Assembly: GCF_030515985.1 (NCBI RefSeq)
Contig: NZ_CP100376.1
Span: forward strand, 2,021,518-2,030,129
Source of the DNA: Corynebacterium accolens
Lineage (GTDB): Bacteria; Actinomycetota; Actinomycetes; Mycobacteriales; Mycobacteriaceae
DNA length: 8,612 nt
Direction: 5' to 3'
This document shows, piece by piece, positions 1-8,159 of the stretch. Position numbers and translations under genes: made by a program. Each line of letters opens with the position of its first letter. Position 1 is the first letter of the stretch. A model generated the notes under the pieces. The model was not told where the DNA came from, did no database searches, and saw only the letters and a list, made by a program, of their open reading frames with translations.

Positions 1-1
1 C

Positions 2-778
2 CCCGCCGGTATCGTGGGCGGCCGACTCTATCACGTCATCACGGATCATCAGAAGTACTTCTGTGATACCTGCAACCCAGCCGACGCCCTCAAGGTCACC
101 AATGGCGGCCTTGGCATCTGGGGTGCGGTTGCCTTAAGCGCCGTAGCGCTGTGGGTGATGTTTCGAATCAAGAAGATTCCGCTTGCACCGTTCGCGGACG
201 CGGTGGCGCCTGGCCTCATCCTTGCCCAGGGCATCGGCCGGTTGGGAAACTGGTTTAATCAGGAGCTCTACGGCCGGCCGACCGACGTTCCGTGGGCGCT
301 GGATATTTACTACCGCGTCGATGAGGCCGGGGAGTACGCGCCGGTTTCCGGGCATTCTACTGGCGAGGTCATCGCTTCGGTGCACCCGACGTATTTATAT
401 GAGCTCATCTGGAACGTGCTGGTGTGCCTGTTCCTTCTGTGGGCGCACAAGGCATGGAAGCTGGGGCGCGGCCGGGTATTTGCCCTCTACGTCGTGGGCT
501 ACACCCTGGGCCGCTTCTTCATCGAAGGCATGCGTTCAGACGAAGCCACCCATATCTTCGGCGTCCGCGTAAACCTCATCGTCTCCGCCGTTGTCTTTAT
601 CGCAGGTCTCATCGTCTTTTTCTTGCTGGACAGGCAGCGCAAGGGCCCCGAAACGCCAGAGGAAGTTGACCCGCGTTACTACCGCGAGCAGGCGGAAAAC
701 GGCGGCGAGGGTGACGAGAAACGCGTGGCAGCCACGCATGCTAACGGCACCTCGGGCACTGCTACCGGCCGGAAATGA
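2..778 (+). CDS. lgt: Prolipoprotein diacylglyceryl transferase, 5'-truncated by the window edge
   Basis: Membrane enzyme that transfers diacylglycerol from phosphatidylglycerol to the lipobox cysteine of prelipoproteins, the first step of lipoprotein maturation. The frame is open to the left edge (it begins [11 protein letters not shown]), so the start and first membrane segments lie outside. Visible are the N-G-G-L-G-I-W-G stretch (nt 101-124), at the place of the HGGL motif of proteobacterial Lgt and of a type I associate with actinobacteria, and the Lgt signature [15 protein letters not shown] (nt 236-280). Further on come H-P-T-Y-L-Y-E (nt 383-403) and [12 protein letters not shown] (nt 509-544). 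Hydrophobic helices alternate with these, and a charged cytoplasmic tail of about 50 residues follows the last helix (about nt 630), as is common in actinobacteria. pyk follows on the same strand after 118 bp, an order I recall from C. glutamicum. Confidence 0.95.
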   Translation, partial: PAGIVGGRLYHVITDHQKYFCDTCNPADALKVTNGGLGIWGAVALSAVALWVMFRIKKIPLAPFADAVAPGLILAQGIGRLGNWFNQELYGRPTDVPWALDIYYRVDEAGEYAPVSGHSTGEVIASVHPTYLYELIWNVLVCLFLLWAHKAWKLGRGRVFALYVVGYTLGRFFIEGMRSDEATHIFGVRVNLIVSAVVFIAGLIVFFLLDRQRKGPETPEEVDPRYYREQAENGGEGDEKRVAATHANGTSGTATGRK

Positions 779-853
779 CCGGTTATGTGTGTTCGTGTCC
801 GATTGCCGTAGTTAAGGCGCCAAAAAATTGTGGCCTGTCGGCGCGCGAGGGAG

Positions 854-859
854 TAGGTT
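854..859 (+). promoter_or_regulatory. Weak candidate -10 element for pyk
   Basis: TAGGTT fits the loose TANNNT form of corynebacterial -10 hexamers and lies about 38 bp before the pyk start. The nearest -35-like TTG (828-830) is spaced too far for a good match. The 118-bp lgt-pyk gap (779-896) holds no convincing terminator, only a 5-bp inverted repeat (ACCGG/CCGGT, 764-783) around the lgt stop. Co-transcription with lgt is equally possible. Confidence 0.2.
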
Positions 860-896
860 GGGGGTTGTTCAATTTCCCCGATGGAATAGGCCAATA

Positions 897-2318
897 ATGC
901 TGGATAGAAGAACCAAAATTGTCTGTACTCTCGGCCCTGCGGTAGCTAGTGGGGACGGAATTTTGCGCCTTGTAGAAGACGGCATGAACGTCGCGCGCCT
1001 CAACATGTCGCACGGCGAGCATGCGGACCACGAGGCCAATTACAAGTGGGTCCGCGAAGCCACCGAAAAGACCGGCCGGAACGTCGGTATCCTGGCCGAT
1101 CTTCAGGGCCCCAAGATCCGTCTCGGCCGGTTTAAGAACGGCGAAGAGCAGTGGGATAACGGCGAGATCGTCCGCATCACCGTGGACGATGTCGAAGGCA
1201 CCCACGACCGCGTATCCACCACCTACAAGGGCTTGGCACAAGATGCGAAGCCCGGCGATCGCTTGCTTATCGATGACGGCAAGGTCGCCGTCGTCTGCAA
1301 GGAAGTAGACGGCAATGACGTGGTGTGCGAGGTTACCGAGGGCGGCCCCGTATCCAATAACAAGGGCGTCTCCCTGCCCGGCATGAGCATTTCTGTGCCG
1401 GCCCTGTCTGAGAAGGACATCGAAGACCTGCGCTTTGCCCTGCAGCTCGGCGTGGACTACATCGCACTGTCCTTCGTGCGTTCGCCTGCCGATGTCGACA
1501 AGGTCCACGAGATCATGGACGAGGAAGGTCGCCGCGTGCCGGTCATCGCTAAGCTGGAAAAGCCCGAGGCCGTCGATGCCCTCGAGTCCATCATCTTGGC
1601 CTTCGACGCCGTGATGATTGCCCGCGGTGACTTGGGCGTTGAGGTTCCGCTGGAAGAGGTGCCACTCTTCCAGAAGCGTGCTATCCAGATTTCCCGCGAG
1701 AACGCCAAGCCGGTCATCGTGGCCACCCAGATGCTGGATTCCATGATCGAAAACTCCCGCCCGACCCGCGCGGAGGCGTCCGACGTGGCCAACGCCGTGC
1801 TCGACGGTGCCGATGCGGTGATGCTGTCTGGCGAGACCTCCGTGGGTGCGGATCCGCACAACGTGGTGCGGACCATGTCGCGCATCGTCAAGCGCTCCGA
1901 GACCGATGGCCAGGTCCCGCCGCTGGCGCACGTCCCGCGCACCAAGCGCGGCGTGATGTCCTATTCCGCCCGCGATATTGCAGAGCGCCTGAACGCGAAG
2001 GCTATCGTTGCCTTCACCTCCTCCGGTGATACCGCAAAGCGCGTCGCCCGCCTGCACTCTGACCTGCCGCTTCTGGTATTTACCCCGGACCAGGACGTGC
2101 GCGCCCAGCTGGCGCTTACCTGGGGTGCAGAGACCTTCTTGAGCCCCGACGTCAAGTCCACGGATGAGATGATGGAGGCCATCGATAAGTACCTGCTGGA
2201 CTTGGACGAGTACGACGAGAATGACTTGGTCGTCGTCGTTGCAGGCACCCCTCCGGGAATCTCCGGCAATACCAACATGATTCAGTGCCACATTTTGGGA
2301 GAGACCATCAAGGACTAG
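897..2318 (+). CDS. pyk: Pyruvate kinase
   Basis: Cytosolic enzyme converting phosphoenolpyruvate and ADP to pyruvate and ATP, the last step of glycolysis. The ATG at 897 gives 473 residues, the usual length, and an N-terminus M-L-D-R-R-T-K-I-V-C-T-L-G-P typical of the family. An in-frame ATG at 828 would add 23 unrelated residues and is rejected. A GGAATAGG stretch 6 nt upstream of 897 is a modest ribosome site. Residues about 1-70 and 165-335 form the TIM barrel, with A-R-L-N-M-S-H-G (33-40), the active-site signature V-I-A-K-L-E-K-P-E-A (216-225, catalytic Lys219), the metal-binding G-D-L-G (244-247), A-T-Q-M-L (276-280) and S-G-E-T (311-314). Residues about 71-165 are the lid (B) domain, and about 350-473 form the C-terminal regulatory domain. 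All key residues are present. A strong terminator follows. Confidence 0.98.
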   Translation: MLDRRTKIVCTLGPAVASGDGILRLVEDGMNVARLNMSHGEHADHEANYKWVREATEKTGRNVGILADLQGPKIRLGRFKNGEEQWDNGEIVRITVDDVEGTHDRVSTTYKGLAQDAKPGDRLLIDDGKVAVVCKEVDGNDVVCEVTEGGPVSNNKGVSLPGMSISVPALSEKDIEDLRFALQLGVDYIALSFVRSPADVDKVHEIMDEEGRRVPVIAKLEKPEAVDALESIILAFDAVMIARGDLGVEVPLEEVPLFQKRAIQISRENAKPVIVATQMLDSMIENSRPTRAEASDVANAVLDGADAVMLSGETSVGADPHNVVRTMSRIVKRSETDGQVPPLAHVPRTKRGVMSYSARDIAERLNAKAIVAFTSSGDTAKRVARLHSDLPLLVFTPDQDVRAQLALTWGAETFLSPDVKSTDEMMEAIDKYLLDLDEYDENDLVVVVAGTPPGISGNTNMIQCHILGETIKD

Positions 2319-2325
2319 CGCACTG

Positions 2326-2381
2326 AAAAATCCGCCGCGCCTCCACACTCCATTGAGCAAAGGGGGACGCGGCGGATTTTT
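2326..2381. terminator. Bidirectional intrinsic terminator between pyk and the amidohydrolase
   Basis: Arms 2326-2339 (AAAAATCCGCCGCG) and 2368-2381 (CGCGGCGGATTTTT) are exact reverse complements, 14 bp, with a 28-nt loop. The GC-rich core is flanked by A5 on one side and T5 on the other, so an RNA from either strand ends in a U run. It lies 8 bp after the pyk stop and 20 bp past the stop of the convergent amidohydrolase, so one hairpin can serve both genes. Confidence 0.92.
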
Positions 2382-2400
2382 ATGCCAAGATGAGCCGGGG

Positions 2401-3603
2401 TTAAGCGCCCAGGTACGCCAGCACCGCCGCTTGGGCGGCCTGGGTGGAGGCCTTGACCGTCGGCTCATACTCCGGCAGGAAGTTGGCCTGGTGATTGACC
2501 GGGGGATCGGCCAACTCGGCATCTGGGGTGCACCCTACGTGCCAAAAGACGTACGGCACGCCCCATGCCTGCGGCAGGTAACAAAAATCTTCGGAAGCGG
2601 TCGAGGGCGAGGCCGTAACGGATGCTTCCCCGAAGGTGGCCGCAAAGACCTCGTCGATGGGCGAATACGCGGCGGCGTCATTATCGGTGACCTCGCCGTG
2701 CGCGTAGTACTCGAAGGTGGGCTCCTTCTCGCAGCCGGAGGCCATGCATTCTGCCTTCACCATGCGCTCTAGGGAGGCGTAGACCTTTTCCGCCAGGGCT
2801 GGATCATAAAAGCGCGTATTGAGCACGAGCTCGGCGGAATCCGGGATGATGTTGTTTTTATCGCCGGAATGCAGCTCGCCCACGGAGATGACGAAAAATT
2901 CGTGCGGGGCTACCTCGCGGCCCACGATGGCCTGGAGCCGGGTAACGATCATCGCCGCGGTATAAGTCGGGTCGATGGAATTATGCGGCATGGAGGCGTG
3001 GGCGGACTTGCCAAAGATGCGTATGCGCAGGGAATCGCAGCCGGCCATGATGGGGCCTGCGGTATGGCGAACGGTGCCGGCGCGGCCAGGCATGATGTGT
3101 TGGCCTAAGCAAATATCGGGGCGCGGCACGCGCTCGGTAAGGTTATCGGCGATCATGTATTTCGCGCCCATGGATGATTCCTCCGCTGGCTGGAACAGGG
3201 CGAGGAAGGTGCCGGACCAGGTATCGCGGGAGGCATCGAGAAGCGCACAGGCACCGAGTAGGGCCGTGGTGTGCATATCGTGCCCGCAGGCGTGCATGTA
3301 GTCATTGGTCGAGGAATACGCCACGCCGGTGGCCTCCTTGACCGGCAGGGCATCGAAATCGGCGCGCATGAGCGCGGTGGGGCCATCGCCATTGCGGAAA
3401 ATGGCGACCATGCCATGCCCGCCAATGTTTTCTTCTACCTCGCAATCAAACTCCGCTAACTTGGCGCGGATGCGCGCCGCGGTGCGTTCCTCCTCGTGGG
3501 AAAGCTCGGGGTGGCGGTGCAGATCTTCGTAAAAATCCCGCTGCCACGCCAGGTCAGTATCCGCAGAGTGGACCATGGAAGCGATGTTTGTGGAATAAGA
3601 CAT
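2401..3603 (-). CDS. M20-family metal-dependent amidohydrolase (hippurate/N-acyl-amino-acid hydrolase type)
   Basis: Predicted cytosolic zinc-type hydrolase cleaving the amide bond of an N-acylated amino acid or similar substrate. The ATG at 3603 gives 400 residues, normal for the family. An AAAGGG ribosome site (3613-3618) sits 9 nt upstream; it touches the alternative ATG at 3612 directly, so 3603 is preferred. Motifs in order: H-R-H-P-E-L-S (29-35), H-A-C-G-H-D-M-H (104-111, candidate ligands Cys106, His108 and His111), Q-P-A-E-E (138-142, catalytic/ligand glutamates), L-G-Q-H (166-169), the dimerisation-domain K-S-A-H-A-S-M-P (199-206), A-S-E-D-F (336-340) and V-N-H-Q-A-N-F (369-375). The Cys in the first ligand motif places it in the M20D-like hippuricase/IAA-amino-acid hydrolase group. 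The skin corynebacterial enzyme that frees odorants from N-acyl-glutamine is in the same broad family, but the substrate here cannot be read from sequence. No signal peptide. Confidence 0.9.
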   Translation of the reverse strand: MSYSTNIASMVHSADTDLAWQRDFYEDLHRHPELSHEEERTAARIRAKLAEFDCEVEENIGGHGMVAIFRNGDGPTALMRADFDALPVKEATGVAYSSTNDYMHACGHDMHTTALLGACALLDASRDTWSGTFLALFQPAEESSMGAKYMIADNLTERVPRPDICLGQHIMPGRAGTVRHTAGPIMAGCDSLRIRIFGKSAHASMPHNSIDPTYTAAMIVTRLQAIVGREVAPHEFFVISVGELHSGDKNNIIPDSAELVLNTRFYDPALAEKVYASLERMVKAECMASGCEKEPTFEYYAHGEVTDNDAAAYSPIDEVFAATFGEASVTASPSTASEDFCYLPQAWGVPYVFWHVGCTPDAELADPPVNHQANFLPEYEPTVKASTQAAQAAVLAYLGA

Positions 3604-3621
3604 AGTTTTCATCCCTTTGGT

Positions 3622-3632
3622 TAGGGTAGGGT
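3622..3632. promoter_or_regulatory. Candidate overlapping promoter elements in a 36-bp divergent gap
   Basis: The gap between the amidohydrolase start (3603) and the start at 3640 holds TAGGGTAGGGT, two overlapping TAGGGT hexamers. The second (3627-3632) is 7 nt before the ATG at 3640, a spacing expected for a leaderless transcript. On the other strand the same bases read TACCCT (3628-3623), also TANNNT-like, for the amidohydrolase. AGGG could instead act as a ribosome site. The match is loose and both readings are inference. Confidence 0.3.
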
Positions 3633-3639
3633 CAGCTAT

Positions 3640-4038
3640 ATGCCGACTATTCAATTCGATGTATTGGTTCCAGATGAGCAAGCGGACCGCGTGGAGGAAA
3701 TTTTCACCACTGCCACCGATAAGCTGGTAGCGGGCGGATCGCTTACCTCCGCCGAGGTTACTCGCCCGGCAGATCCCCAGTTCCCTGAGGGCTTGGAGGA
3801 GCAGCTGCAGCAAAATTACCGTGATGAACATGAAGAGCGCGATTTAGAAGGCGCCCACGCCCATCGCTATAACATCGCGGTGGAGGGGGCAACCGGCTCC
3901 GTGAACCAGCTGGCTATGGTGCTGTCGCGTTTGCTCACGCCGCACGCCGTATTGCCCAAGGATCACGTGCTGCTGGAGGATGAGTTGGCGCATGAACGCC
4001 CCGCCATCTTTCCGTGGACGGTCGAGATTCGCCCTTAG
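3640..4038 (+). CDS. Conserved-looking protein of unknown function, 132 residues
   Basis: I do not recognise the family. The product is acidic, lacks cysteine, and has no signal peptide or membrane segment, so it is probably cytosolic. A strand-helix-strand pattern can be read at the N-terminus: T-I-Q-F-D-V-L-V, then an amphipathic helix at about residues 12-30, then a strand at about 34-41. A charged Glu/Gln/Arg-rich helix follows (about 50-70). A second strand-helix unit begins at H-R-Y-N-I-A-V-E (about 75-82) and continues with helix V-N-Q-L-A-M-V-L-S-R-L-L. It ends with F-P-W-T-V-E-I-R-P. The layout suggests a small alpha/beta sandwich, possibly two related halves; that is inference. The ATG at 3640 is 36 bp from the divergent amidohydrolase. 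Codon use resembles the neighbours, supporting a real gene. Its TAG stop shares 3 nt with the TAA of the convergent glycerate kinase. Confidence 0.75.
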   Translation: MPTIQFDVLVPDEQADRVEEIFTTATDKLVAGGSLTSAEVTRPADPQFPEGLEEQLQQNYRDEHEERDLEGAHAHRYNIAVEGATGSVNQLAMVLSRLLTPHAVLPKDHVLLEDELAHERPAIFPWTVEIRP

Positions 4039-5120
4039 CCCAGCTGCTTGACGATGTCCCGGGCAGCCCTAGCCAGCTGCTCCGGCATCCCACCTTCTTG
4101 ATCTAGCTCCGCGGTGACGTGCTCGGTGTCCTGGTTGATGGCCCCGGCAACGATGCCGACGGGGGTAGAAGACTCCGCCGCCAGGTCCGCGACGGTGCCG
4201 ACGACCTTGCCGGTTAAGGATTGCTCGTCAAATGCGCCTTCGCCGGTGATGACGAGGTCAGCCTGAGAAATGGCCTCGGCGAGTCCGAGGGCCTTGGCCA
4301 CATGTGCCCCGCCAGAGACGACGCGGGCGTGCTCATCGGTGCCCCATAGGGTGCGCGAAAGCCAGGTAAGGCCGATGGGGATGCCGCCTGCCGCACCGGT
4401 AAATTCCGCCTCCGGATCCGTGCCGGTGACCTTGCACAATTGGAGGAGGGCGCCTGCAAGCAAGGCAATCTGTTCGCCCTCTGCGCCTTTTTGAGGTCCG
4501 TACATGGTGGCTGCCTGCATAGCCTTAGCCCGGGTATCGGCCAAGAGCGTGAAATCAACCATGCCCGCTTTGATATTTAATTGCGCGGTATCGATGGAAT
4601 CGAGCTGCACCAATGGGGCGCCGCCCTTGGGCAGGGCATAGCCGCGTGCATCGTGGGCGGCGGCGCCGAGGGCCGCAAGGATGCCCATGCCACCGTCGAT
4701 GCTGGCCGTGCCACCAAGGCCGAGCACGATGGAGGTGGCGCCGCGGGATTGGGCATCGGCAAGCAGCACGCCCGTGCCATAAGAATCCGCGTGGAGGGGA
4801 TCGAGCGCGTCGCGGACCGCGGGCAGCCCGGTGGCGGCGGCGACGTCGATGAAGGCCGTGTGCCCAGCGAGGAAATACTGCGCCTCGGTCAAACGCCCCA
4901 CCGCATCCGTGGTGGGAAGGGTAATGGTCTGGGTTTCTTGCCCGCCCGCCGCGGCGGCCTGGGCCAACACCTGGGCGGTGCCTTCGCCGCCATCGGCCAT
5001 GGGCAAGGTGGTGACGGTGGCGGTGGGGTAGTGCTGGCGAATTCCGTTGGCGATTCCGGCTGCGGCTTCCGTGGCAGAAGCGGTACCTTTAAAAGAGTCA
5101 GGCGCGACGACAATATGCAT
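4035..5120 (-). CDS. glxK: Glycerate kinase, type I (GlxK/GarK family)
   Basis: Cytosolic kinase phosphorylating D-glycerate with ATP to a phosphoglycerate, linking glyoxylate or glycerate use to glycolysis. The ATG at 5120 gives 361 residues, close to the family norm of about 375, and starts directly with the conserved A-P-D-S-F-K-G (6-12). A start at 5150 would add ten unrelated residues and would lie upstream of the TATAAT promoter. Further motifs: M-A-D-G-G-E-G-T (41-48), S-Y-G-T-G (113-117), G-L-G-G-T-A-S-I-D-G-G-M-G (134-146), Y-G-P-Q-K-G-A (207-213), T-G-A-A-G-G (241-246) and T-G-E-G-A-F-D-E-Q-S-L-T-G-K (292-305). Two spots differ from the form I know: the segment before G-P-Q-K-G-A reads A-D-T-R-A-K-A-M-Q-A where N-P-L-x-G is usual, and T-G-E-G-A-F-D has Ala where Arg is common. 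Transcribed alone; convergent with the 132-residue gene. Confidence 0.92.
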   Translation of the reverse strand: MHIVVAPDSFKGTASATEAAAGIANGIRQHYPTATVTTLPMADGGEGTAQVLAQAAAAGGQETQTITLPTTDAVGRLTEAQYFLAGHTAFIDVAAATGLPAVRDALDPLHADSYGTGVLLADAQSRGATSIVLGLGGTASIDGGMGILAALGAAAHDARGYALPKGGAPLVQLDSIDTAQLNIKAGMVDFTLLADTRAKAMQAATMYGPQKGAEGEQIALLAGALLQLCKVTGTDPEAEFTGAAGGIPIGLTWLSRTLWGTDEHARVVSGGAHVAKALGLAEAISQADLVITGEGAFDEQSLTGKVVGTVADLAAESSTPVGIVAGAINQDTEHVTAELDQEGGMPEQLARAARDIVKQLG

Positions 5121-5127
5121 GCCCGCG

Positions 5128-5133
5128 ATTATA
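5128..5133 (-). promoter_or_regulatory. -10 element TATAAT, probable leaderless promoter of glycerate kinase
   Basis: On the minus strand a perfect TATAAT is separated by 7 nt (CGCGGGC) from the ATG at 5120. This places the predicted transcription start on or within a base of the start codon, so the mRNA would have no leader. No Shine-Dalgarno sequence is needed or convincingly present. The -35 region 17 bp upstream (GCCGCA) is poor, as is common in corynebacteria. Leaderless mRNAs are frequent in this group. Confidence 0.6.
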
Positions 5134-5243
5134 AAGCCCGCGACCCGCACTGCGGCTTTCTGCTAGGAATCCGAACGCTCTACAGAAAATATTTATCTTT
5201 ATTGTCGCAGGTGAACGTGGGTAATTGGGGGACTGAGAAATAA

Positions 5244-6668
<1,425 letters not shown>

Positions 6669-6680
6669 ACTCCCCTTCAT

Positions 6681-6860
6681 TCACGGCTCCCCATTTCCCA
6701 ATCCAGCAATCCCACGAGCATCGAGTCGATGGTCCCTTACAACGCGACTGGCCTTATCAATCGTCGACTTCGAGACCCCTAAATCGGCTCGAATCTGGTT
6801 CCAGGAACGATTCCCGGCAACCAAGACAAACATGATGGCACGGTAATCCGTCACCACCAT
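6681..6860 (-). pseudogene. istA: 5' remnant of IS21-family transposase gene istA
   Basis: The ATG at 6860 follows a strong GAAGGAG ribosome site and opens with M-V-V-T-D-Y-R-A-I-M. A helix-turn-helix follows: W-N-Q-I-R-A-D-L-G-V-S-K-S-T-I-D-K-A (about residues 19-36). A V-T-D-Y-R-x-I-M start followed by such a domain is how IS21-type IstA proteins begin. Intact IstA is several hundred residues, but this frame ends after 59 and only 12 bp separate it from the gdhA stop. The DDE catalytic domain, istB and the far IS end are absent. The last 10-15 residues look non-native; in a shifted frame (about 6690-6725) I read V-G-L-L-D-W-E-M-G-S, which may continue IstA, hinting at a frameshift. Non-functional as a transposase. 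A stand-alone small DNA-binding protein cannot be excluded. Confidence 0.7.
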
Positions 6861-6882
6861 CACTCCTTCCACGTGAACGCGA

Positions 6883-6905
6883 CCCACGCGTACACACTGC
6901 GTGGG
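6883..6905. repeat. Inverted repeat CCCACGC-N9-GCGTGGG
   Basis: Perfect 7-bp arms at 6883-6889 and 6899-6905 with a 9-nt loop lie 23 bp upstream of the istA start. There is no T run on either side, so it is not a standard terminator. It may be an operator or an RNA hairpin in the istA leader; the role is unknown. Confidence 0.5.
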
Positions 6906-6937
6906 CCATCCACTAAAGAGTGCCTAAAAACTACCCC

Positions 6938-6993
6938 CGGTACCCGATATCCGCACCGGTCGGTACTCGATACCGCCCTACCGGTACTAAATA
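6938..6993 (-). repeat. Three directly repeated IS21-end type motifs
   Basis: On the minus strand TATTTAGTACCG (6993-6982), TATCGAGTACCG (6972-6961) and TATCGGGTACCG (6949-6938) share TAT-Y-K-R-GTACCG. Copies start 21 and 23 bp apart, about two helical turns, so a bound protein would see them on one face. They lie between the presumed element tip and istA, where IS21 transposase-binding repeats sit. GC-rich tails follow each core. Confidence 0.7.
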
Positions 6994-7003
6994 GCGTCGC
7001 GCG

Positions 7004-7072
7004 TCAATGGTTGGCGATCTTCTTCGCAATGCTTTCCCGCCGCAGGCTGCCAACGAGTACAAGAAGTTTCAT
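7004..7072 (-). pseudogene. Truncated NADPH-dependent FMN reductase, first 22 codons only
   Basis: The ATG at 7072 follows a GAAAGGA ribosome site 8 nt upstream and encodes M-K-L-L-V-L-V-G-S-L-R-R-E-S-I-A-K-K-I-A-N-H, then TGA. A first beta strand followed by G-S-L-R-x-x-S is the phosphate-binding loop that opens the FMN_red flavoprotein family (usually about 170-200 residues). Everything after residue 22 is lost: the TGA at 7006-7004 coincides with the TG tip of the IS21-type remnant. The start codon lies 34 bp after the nrdF stop on the same strand, so this was probably the third gene of a nrdI-nrdF-reductase operon. The product would have reduced a flavin with NADPH, possibly NrdI's FMN; that link is inference. 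The fragment cannot fold as a reductase. Confidence 0.72.
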
Positions 7073-7106
7073 GATGTGTGTCCTTTCGCGTGGAGGCTTG
7101 TTGATT

Positions 7107-8159
<1,053 letters not shown>

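Larger units (their letters stand above)
6681..7006 (-). mobile_element. Truncated IS21-family insertion sequence, istA-proximal end only
   Basis: From right to left this contains the apparent outer tip (reading TGACGCGCG from 7006), three spaced repeats (6938-6993), a hairpin (6883-6905) and the start of istA. IS21 elements end in 5'-TG and carry several transposase-binding repeats between the tip and istA, which is the arrangement seen. The tip coincides with an abrupt stop inside the FMN reductase reading frame at 7004-7006. The opposite end is missing, so the element is fixed and cannot move by itself. Confidence 0.65.

Noticed and set aside
764..783. Terminator after lgt
   Set aside because: Only a 5-bp stem spanning the stop codon and no T run.
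828..896. Extended N-terminus of pyruvate kinase from the ATG at 828
   Set aside because: The 23 added residues do not resemble the family; M-L-D-R-R-T-K at 897 fits the normal start.
783..2522. Long minus-strand open frame (579 codons) opposite pyk
   Set aside because: It is a GC-skew shadow of pyk, low in complexity and without any recognisable domain, and it runs through the terminator.
3604..3831. Extended N-terminus of the amidohydrolase (476-residue reading)
   Set aside because: It would overlap the divergent gene at 3640 by about 190 bp; the ribosome site at 3613-3618 supports 3603.
4581..5243. Plus-strand open frame (220 codons) opposite glycerate kinase
   Set aside because: Gly/Arg-rich antisense shadow that also runs through the glycerate kinase promoter.
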